Shown: piece after piece, positions 33,069-37,756 of the stretch
Layout of the letters: each line of letters starts with the position of its first letter
Numbering within the stretch: the first letter of the stretch is position 1
The notes under the pieces: model-generated
Seen by the model: only the letters and a program-made list of their open reading frames with translations
Told to the model about the DNA's origin: nothing
Databases searched by the model: none
Translations under genes and position numbers: made by a program
Assembly: GCA_038252405.1 (NCBI GenBank)
Contig: JBBSAJ010000027.1
Span: 1-37,756, forward strand
From: DATCDE01 sp038252405
GTDB lineage: Bacteria > Actinomycetota > Actinomycetes > Prado026
Reading direction: 5' to 3'
DNA length: 37,756 nucleotides

Positions 33069-33186
33069 GAGTCAGCAGCAGGCGCGGTGTCGCGTGGTCG
33101 GGCTCGGGCCAGTCCGGCTCGTCCACGAGGGTCGGCACGGCCTCGCGCGGCATGGGGATCAGCTGGAACTGCTCGTCGTTGGTCAT
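33040..33186 (-). CDS. Small ORF, likely N-terminal end of a deleted excisionase
   Basis: A 48-codon frame with a good GAGAGGA ribosome site before its ATG at 33186. The product (MTNDEQFQLIPMPREAVPTL, then VDEPDWPEPDHATPRLLLTR) is acidic and proline-rich with no motif. Its RLLLT end abuts the excisionase C-terminal tail in another frame (32997-33068). I read it as the 5' end of a broken xis gene. It could also be an unrelated small protein. A longer frame from 33324 adds 46 residues without a ribosome site and is not used. Confidence 0.45.
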   Translation of the reverse strand: MTNDEQFQLIPMPREAVPTLVDEPDWPEPDHATPRLLLTRGPAASGPR

Positions 33187-33320
33187 GGTGGTCCTCTCGT
33201 GGTGACGGCACTCGTCGGTGACGCGGCGCTGTTGCCCGCCTCCATGCGGCAGCGATGCTCGGTGCTGCGCAAGGGTGGTGGGGGAATCTGGGGACAACCG
33301 CGGCCTGGGTGCGGGCTCGG

Positions 33321-34361
33321 TCATCGGGTGATCCCGTGGGTGGGGGGCCGGTCCGGCCCGGGGGCGCTGCTCGAGGGTGGGCCCGGTGGGGACTGGCGGA
33401 CCAGGCCCGGCAGGCCGGCGCCGACCAGGTGCTGCTGCAGCTGCTCGGTGGCCGAGGGCTGCGCGCCGTCGGCGGCGAGGATCCGCTCCAAGACGTCTGC
33501 CGGCGTCGGCGGGGCGGTGCCAGTCCGCAGGTGCTCCTCATGATCGGGGTCGGGGTCCGCGGTGACCACGTACACGGTGTTGCTGTCCCGGCCCCGGCTC
33601 ATCGCCACGTACAGGGCGCTGCGCTTCATCGTGGGCGTGGCGATGACATGACAGGTGTCGACGGTCAGGCCCTGGGCCCGGTGCGCGGTGACGGCGTAGC
33701 CGAGCTGCAGATGGTCGGCCACGTAGTCCGCGGGGAGCCGCACCCGGCCGGCGGACGCTTCGCGGCCGTGCCCGCTGACAGTCAGCGCGCCGTCCCGGTG
33801 CACCTCGGCGACCTGCCAGTGGTCTCCGTTGCGCACCCACCCGCCGTCCTCGGTGGGCAGCCGTCGCCGGTTCTCGCGGGTGATGACGAGGTCGCCGACC
33901 CCGGCGGAGGTCCCGTCGGCGAGAGCCACCCCGCCGGGCTGCACCCGGCCGGCGCTCCGGTCGGCGGCCCAGGCCGCATGGGCGGCCTCGATCATCTCGT
34001 CGTGCTCACCGCCCCTGACCCGGTCGTGCTGGGCGTAGCCGGCTAGGCAGGCCGGGTCACCGCGGCGCAGCTGCCGGGTGGCGTTGGCCTCCCACCGTTG
34101 GCTGAACCGCCACAGCCCGGTCAGCGAAGCTCCGTGGCCACGACGTGCAAGCAGGCCGAAGGCGCCGCCGGCGGTGACCGAGCCGAGCTGGTGGTGGTCG
34201 CCGACGAGCAGGATCTTGGCGCCGACCTGGTCTGCCTGCGCGGCCAGGGCGGCGAGCTCGACCGTTCCGGTCATGGCCGCCTCGTCGACGATGACGAGCT
34301 GGCCGGGGTGCCAGCGCCACTGGTTCTGCTCATGCTGGAGCTGGGCCGCGGCCACGGACAT
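33321..34361 (-). CDS. MobF relaxase-helicase, C-terminal half (RecD-like motor), own start
   Basis: A 346-residue frame continuing the helicase half of the relaxase. LVIVDEAAMTGTVELAALA (Walker B, DEAA), LLVGDHHQLGSVTAGGAFG, YAVTAHRAQGLTVDTCHVI and ALYVAMSRGRDSNTVYVVT are the RecD/TraI motifs III to VI, and a proline-rich tail ends the protein. The Walker A lies in the other frame, upstream. An ATG at 34361 is preceded by GGAGG about nine bases away, so this half could be translated on its own; alternatively one missing base around 34361-34363 has split a single gene. Without Walker A it should not hydrolyse ATP alone, but the two halves might assemble. The frame is open further upstream to 34475 without family similarity. 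Confidence 0.85.
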   Translation of the reverse strand: MSVAAAQLQHEQNQWRWHPGQLVIVDEAAMTGTVELAALAAQADQVGAKILLVGDHHQLGSVTAGGAFGLLARRGHGASLTGLWRFSQRWEANATRQLRRGDPACLAGYAQHDRVRGGEHDEMIEAAHAAWAADRSAGRVQPGGVALADGTSAGVGDLVITRENRRRLPTEDGGWVRNGDHWQVAEVHRDGALTVSGHGREASAGRVRLPADYVADHLQLGYAVTAHRAQGLTVDTCHVIATPTMKRSALYVAMSRGRDSNTVYVVTADPDPDHEEHLRTGTAPPTPADVLERILAADGAQPSATEQLQQHLVGAGLPGLVRQSPPGPPSSSAPGPDRPPTHGITR

Positions 34362-36175
34362 CGCCGGGCCTCCTGCCCGTCTCCGGCGGCGGCCGCTGCG
34401 GCGGACCGCTCGGTGAGCTGGGCTGCGGCCTGTGCCCGGGCCTGGGCTCCCGGACCGGAGGTCTCCCACAGCCACTTGGCGGTGGTCTCACAGGTCAGCC
34501 GCAGCGCCTCGGCGAGCTCCCCGGCGGCCGCGGCGGACGGTGCCAGGCCCATGACGCTGCCCAGCCCGTGGCCGGACTCCCAAGCCAGGCGGAGCACAGC
34601 GAGGGTGACGGTCTTGCCGGCACCGGCCGGTCCGACCAGCACGTCCACCCTGCGGCCCGAGGTCGCGATCTCGATCACCGCGGCCGCCTGGTCGGCGGCG
34701 AGCAGGTCGTGGCGGGTGCGGGTCGGCCGCAGCTGGGGGCTGGGACCGCTGGCGATCCGCTCGGCCGTCGCCGCGGACATGGTCGGCCCGTCGGTCGCGT
34801 GGTTGGCCGCGAGCAGGGCGCGCTCGGCGTCCAGGATCGCGGGACTGGTGTAGACGGCCCCCTGACCCTGTCGCGCGAGGGTGGGCGCGGAGCTGGTCCC
34901 TGGTGGGTCCAGGGCGACGCACTGAGTCACCGCGGTGGCGACCACCTGGTCCGTCAGCCGCAGCCGTTCGCCGGCGTCCCTCATCCGCAGCACGCGGGTG
35001 GCCCGGGAGGCCTCGGCGTGGAGGTTCCAGACGTCCCACGTCGACCGGCGTGCCTGCACCCCGCTGACCACCTGGTTGGCGATCGCCAGCATCGTCTCCG
35101 GCCCGACGTCGAGGCTCCGCAGTGGCCGGGCGTACTCGCCGGCGAGCGCGGCCCGGGCCAGGTCGAGCGGCTCCTGCCCGGTCAGCAGGCGGGCCCGCTG
35201 CCGCCAGTCCACCAGGAGGTCGCGCAGCGGGTGCACCGACTTGGGCGGACGGGTCTCCCTTGTCGCGCGCTGCGCGAGGCGGGTCCGCTCGACGCGGGTG
35301 GGCGCACGTCCGTGCTCCCCACGGAACTGGCTCGCCAGGACTTGGGTGCGCGCCGTGACGTCGGCACCCCGAGTGGAGAACCCGGCGAGGAGATGATCCT
35401 CGAGACCGACCAGCTCGTAGGCGGGGGTGCGCCGAGGTCCCCGGTCCCGGTACGACCACGACACCGGCAGATTCGCTGCCACCCGGTCCGCGAGGAGATC
35501 GTCGTACAGCTCGGAGACGGCGACGGCAGCCTTGTGCAGCAGCCGGCCGTCCAGCGCCCGCCAGGCCCCGTCGACGCCCTGGACCCGGTTGGCCACCACC
35601 ACATGGGTGTGCAGGTTGGGATCCCCGGAACGGGTGTCCCAGTGGTCGAAGCTCGCCGCGACCAGCCCCCGGGTGGCCATCTGGCCAACGCCGCCGTGCC
35701 CGGTGCGGGTCACGAGCACCCGACGCTCGATGAACGCGAGCACCTCGTTGACGGCCTCCCTGTGGGTCTTCACGATGCGCGCCTGAGTGTCGGGTTGGGC
35801 GAGCGCCCACAGCACACTGACCGACTTGGGCACCGTGAAGGTCAGGTCGAAGCCGGCGACAGCATGTCGGGGCTTGCCCCCCTCGTGGGCTGAGTACGTG
35901 GGGAAGCCCCGGCCGAGCCTGGCGCCGGTCACCGGATCTCGGCCGGCGAACACGCGCCGGAGGGGCTCCTCTGACACGCGACTGCCGACCGGCAGGCCGC
36001 CGCCGGTGGCGAGTCCGGCGAGTCCGGCGCCGACCCAGCGCCCCGGTGGGTTGCCGCTCGCCGCGTAGTAGTCCGTCAGCGGCGTCGTGCTCGACTGCTC
36101 GGCGTCTCCCACAGCCGTGTTGCGCAACAGGTACCGGTAGCCCGACCCCGCTGACAGCCGTGCCATCGACATCAC
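34271..36175 (-). CDS. MobF (TrwC/TraA-like) conjugative relaxase, N-terminal part with Walker A
   Basis: The first 604 residues match a MobF relaxase. N-terminal Tyr13/Tyr15 (SGYRYLLRNT) are candidate catalytic tyrosines. FDLTFTVPKSVSVLWAL at 109-125 and the three-histidine metal site (H178, H189, H191 in SFDHWDTRSGDPNLHTHVVV) follow. A helicase domain then begins, with RHDLLAADQAAAVIEIA and Walker A VGPAGAGKTVTL (514-525). From codon 605 (34363) the frame runs about 30 residues into unrelated Arg/Ser-rich sequence and stops at 34271, while the helicase continues in the neighbouring frame. The relaxase cuts one strand at the origin of transfer and pilots it to the recipient. The start GTG ATG at 36175-36170 is supported by a GAGGGGG upstream. 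Confidence 0.9.
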   Translation of the reverse strand: MMSMARLSAGSGYRYLLRNTAVGDAEQSSTTPLTDYYAASGNPPGRWVGAGLAGLATGGGLPVGSRVSEEPLRRVFAGRDPVTGARLGRGFPTYSAHEGGKPRHAVAGFDLTFTVPKSVSVLWALAQPDTQARIVKTHREAVNEVLAFIERRVLVTRTGHGGVGQMATRGLVAASFDHWDTRSGDPNLHTHVVVANRVQGVDGAWRALDGRLLHKAAVAVSELYDDLLADRVAANLPVSWSYRDRGPRRTPAYELVGLEDHLLAGFSTRGADVTARTQVLASQFRGEHGRAPTRVERTRLAQRATRETRPPKSVHPLRDLLVDWRQRARLLTGQEPLDLARAALAGEYARPLRSLDVGPETMLAIANQVVSGVQARRSTWDVWNLHAEASRATRVLRMRDAGERLRLTDQVVATAVTQCVALDPPGTSSAPTLARQGQGAVYTSPAILDAERALLAANHATDGPTMSAATAERIASGPSPQLRPTRTRHDLLAADQAAAVIEIATSGRRVDVLVGPAGAGKTVTLAVLRLAWESGHGLGSVMGLAPSAAAAGELAEALRLTCETTAKWLWETSGPGAQARAQAAAQLTERSAAAAAAGDGQEARRCPWPRPSSSMSRTSGAGTPASSSSSTRRP

Positions 36176-36824
36176 CGCCTGCGCCCCCTCACTGAGCGAG
36201 ACCTCCTCACGCAGAAGAAGTGCGCAGGAAATGCCGACCAGACCGGCACAATTGCGGGCAGATTCGCGCTCGTGCGTTCAACGGGCGGTGTGAGCGGAGC
36301 CCACACGCCGGCTCCGCCGGCCACCTCGGAGGACGTTGGAGACGCTCCTCGGGACGCGCCGGGCGCACCGCGCGCGAGCACGCGACAGGGCCGCACCGCT
36401 GGTGCAAGACGAGTCACGACGCCTGGTGTTGATCACGTCGGTCTTCTCCGGGCTGGCCTGCGGCCGTGGTTCCGGCCGAGGATGAGGTGCGCACTGGTGG
36501 GACTACGGCGCTACTCGCCTGGACCGGTAGACAGGGTGCGGACACGGAACAGCCGGACGATCGAGCAACCGGCGTCGGTTGTCCCGACCGCTTGGATGCG
36601 CCCCCACCAACACGTGCTCTGGCGGCGTCCCAACCGGTCGGCCGGGGTCTCGACGCGGGTCCTGGCGGGGGTCCTGGCGTGGGTCTTGGCGATATCGCCA
36701 AGACCCTCGCCAACTGGCTTGCCGTGAGGTGACAGGCTGAACCGCGCTGTCTCTCGGTGTTGATCCTGCTTCTCCTGGGGCCTCTCGCTTGCGCCAGTCC
36801 GCGGGGCAGTTGCACGCTGCCCTC
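36176..36824. other. Non-coding region upstream of the relaxase, candidate origin/control locus
   Basis: These 649 bases lie between two divergent genes: the relaxase (minus) and the DUF2293 gene (plus). All reading frames here are short or Arg/Pro-rich without ribosome sites. The region holds several small inverted repeats (for example GCCGG/CCGGC near 36310 and GTCGG/CCGAC near 36570-36585), and near its right end three 12-bp direct repeats with a 26-bp palindrome (listed separately). Position beside a relaxase gene makes it the best candidate for the origin of transfer and for the promoters of both genes. Confidence 0.55.
36656..36706. repeat. 12-bp iterons running into a perfect 26-bp palindrome
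   Basis: Three tandem 12-mers lie side by side: CGGGTCCTGGCG (36656-36667), GGGGTCCTGGCG (36668-36679) and TGGGTCTTGGCG (36680-36691). The third begins a palindrome: GGGTCTTGGCGAT (36681-36693) followed directly by its exact reverse complement (36694-36706), centred on CGATATCG. A further partial inverted copy (CGCCAA) follows at 36708-36713. Tandem iterons plus a palindrome are typical of plasmid or element origins, partition sites and strong operators. No known site matches it that I recognise. Confidence 0.8.
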
Positions 36825-37505
36825 ATGACACAGGTCGACGCCGCGGGCCCGGTGCCCGACCTGGCCGGGCTGCATCTCGACGTCTACGACACACGCGACG
36901 GACCCTGGAGCCCGGACCACGGCGACATCGTGATCCCCGATGGCTGGGAGTTCCTACCGGCCGGCGACGCGTTCATCACCCGGACCGTGAAGTCGGCCGG
37001 CCGGTACTGGCTGTGCTGGCAACCGCGAAGCCGCAACCGCGCCCACCGGCGGCTGCTCGGGCTGTGGGCCCCGGCCGAGGCGATCCGAGCCGCGGAGGAG
37101 CGCGCAACGGAGACGGCCGACAAGCGGGCGGCCGCCCGGCAGGTGTCAGCCCAGTCGCGGGCGCGGCGTGAAGATCGCTACCAGGGCGATCTGCGGGAGG
37201 CGGTGCTGGCATTCCTCAGCTTCGCTCCGCAGCACGCGCAGCTGGGGGAGCAGATCGCGGCCGAGACCACGGCACATGCGGCGGTCGTTGGCAGCGGACG
37301 GGTCGGCCGCACCCAGCTCCTGAGTCTGGAGGAGAAGGCGGCGCTGGCCGCGCGGGCACACATCCGCCATCGCTACACGGCCTACGAGGACCACCTCGAT
37401 GACCGGCCGTTCGAGGCCTGGGACGAAGACGACCTCTACCGTGAGATCAAGGGCGCCGCGCACGAGGCCGTCGACGACTTCCTCGAAGGCCACCGTCAGC
37501 AATAG
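36825..37505 (+). CDS. DUF2293-like protein carried by the element
   Basis: A 226-residue soluble protein. The N-terminal part has DIVIPDGWEFLPAGDAFITR and TVKSAGRYWLCWQPR, a compact domain with tryptophans. A charged helical stretch follows (EAIRAAEERATETADKRAAA). The C-terminal part (about 185-226) has LAARAHIRHRYTAYEDHL and EIKGAAHEAVDDFLEGH, which matches the DUF2293 pattern of actinobacterial proteins; no function is established. ATG at 36825 is used; TTG at 36789 would add 12 residues, and neither has a clear ribosome site. It may belong to the element's core or be cargo. It diverges from the relaxase gene across the iteron region and precedes an antitoxin gene. Confidence 0.65.
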   Translation: MTQVDAAGPVPDLAGLHLDVYDTRDGPWSPDHGDIVIPDGWEFLPAGDAFITRTVKSAGRYWLCWQPRSRNRAHRRLLGLWAPAEAIRAAEERATETADKRAAARQVSAQSRARREDRYQGDLREAVLAFLSFAPQHAQLGEQIAAETTAHAAVVGSGRVGRTQLLSLEEKAALAARAHIRHRYTAYEDHLDDRPFEAWDEDDLYREIKGAAHEAVDDFLEGHRQQ

Positions 37506-37589
37506 CAGCAGCGGCCGGATCACTCCGGGCGCCATGCACTGGCACCTAGCCGGCGCCCCCCGCGGCGGAGACGTGCGGCCGTCGCCGCT

Positions 37590-37605
37590 GATATCATCCG
37601 ATATC
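37590..37605. promoter_or_regulatory. GATATC pair, likely operator of the antitoxin gene
   Basis: GATATC at 37590-37595 and again at 37600-37605, ten bases apart (one helical turn), lie 25-40 bases before the antitoxin ATG. Each is a palindrome, so two dimers of a ribbon-helix-helix protein could bind side by side and repress their own promoter, as in VapBC autoregulation. The same GATATC forms the centre of the 26-bp palindrome upstream at 36691-36696. Confidence 0.5.
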
Positions 37606-37629
37606 TAGAGTGTCTGTTGGAGGTGTCTG

Positions 37630-37756
37630 ATGCCTGACGTCCTGATTCGCAACTTCCCCGCGGAGGACCTCAACCTGCTGGATGAGCAGGCTGCCCGCCT
37701 GGGCATCTCCCGGACCGAGTACCTGCGCCGCCACCTTCATCGTGAGGCCCGCCGCA
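37630..37756 (+). CDS. Ribbon-helix-helix antitoxin (FitA/VapB-like), partial at right edge
   Basis: 42 codons are visible. MPDVLIRNFPAEDLNLLDEQ forms the beta strand and first helix, and AARLGISRTEYLRRHLHREA the second, the FitA/VapB ribbon-helix-helix pattern. These antitoxins normally run about 75-85 residues and are followed by a PIN-domain VapC RNase toxin, which would lie beyond the window. ATG at 37630 has GGAGG at 37619-37623. A GATATC repeat just upstream is its likely operator. As the last visible gene of the element, it may be a maintenance (addiction) module. Confidence 0.85.
   Translation, partial: MPDVLIRNFPAEDLNLLDEQAARLGISRTEYLRRHLHREARR

Larger units (their letters stand above)
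31630..37756. mobile_element. Left part of an integrative element inserted at tRNA-Thr
   Basis: From just after the tRNA the genes are an integrase pointing toward the tRNA, an excisionase remnant, a MobF relaxase-helicase, a non-coding iteron locus, a DUF2293 gene and the beginning of an antitoxin. This is the modular order of integrative conjugative or mobilisable elements of actinobacteria. The left boundary is taken as the 3' end of the tRNA; the exact crossover cannot be seen without the other end. No matching copy of the tRNA 3' end was found in the window, so the right end is beyond 37756. No TraB/FtsK-type DNA pump or replication gene is seen yet. Start and extent are inference; the gene types are seen directly. 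Confidence 0.8.

Noticed and set aside
36656..36706. CRISPR array
   Set aside because: The 12-bp units are contiguous with no spacers and no cas genes nearby; they are iterons, not CRISPR repeats.
36414..36920. A minus-strand frame with an RQDP repeat across the palindrome
   Set aside because: The peptide repeat only reflects the 12-bp DNA iterons. The frame overlaps the DUF2293 gene, has no ribosome site, and is otherwise without pattern.

Overview
The window is very GC-rich, dense chromosomal DNA with many GTG starts and GTGA stop/start overlaps. This and the gene content point to an actinobacterium. From memory, without any search, the gene order resembles the Streptomyces bldG-hppA-topA region and the Mycobacterium tuberculosis Rv3646c-Rv3667 region: acs, HAD-IB, ssd/tad, helicase, topA, holB. 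I cannot name the genus.

Layout. Bases 2-289 hold the tail of an HNH endonuclease. Bases 378-5471 (minus strand) carry acs, nhaA, a holin-like membrane protein, an alpha/beta hydrolase and a DUF309 protein. Bases 5517-10289 (minus) form an acetate uptake and sensing block: a LytS-type kinase, a LytTR regulator, a DUF485 protein and an ActP-type symporter, each coupled to the next by GTGA, then a SatP-type acetate channel behind a CRP/GlxR-like site. With acs next door, this gives sensing, uptake and activation of acetate in about 7 kb. Bases 10362-11942 carry a degenerate Fic-fold protein and a HAD-IB phosphatase. Bases 12263-17184 (plus) are a Tad/Flp pilus operon: ssd, tadA, tadB, tadC, pilin, tadE and a tadG-like gene. 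Its ATPase gene tadA carries a one-base frameshift. Bases 17188-31497 are housekeeping and developmental: an MrfA-like helicase, the BldG anti-anti-sigma factor with an anti-sigma partner, a K+-independent proton pyrophosphatase, a methyltransferase, topA, tmk, holB, an unknown membrane protein and a secreted lipoprotein peptidase.

From 31553 the character changes. A tRNA-Thr(CGT) is followed by a convergent tyrosine integrase, what looks like a deleted excisionase, a MobF-type relaxase-helicase split by a frameshift, a 650-base non-coding region with 12-bp iterons and a perfect 26-bp palindrome, a DUF2293 gene, and the start of a ribbon-helix-helix antitoxin at the right edge. This is the left part of an integrative (conjugative or mobilisable) element inserted at the tRNA 3' end; its other end lies outside the window.

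The points most worth a second look are the iteron/palindrome locus, the split relaxase, the excisionase remnant, the tadA frameshift, the degenerate Fic protein and the coupled acetate operon. The three coding lesions could be real decay or sequencing errors; the sequence alone cannot decide.
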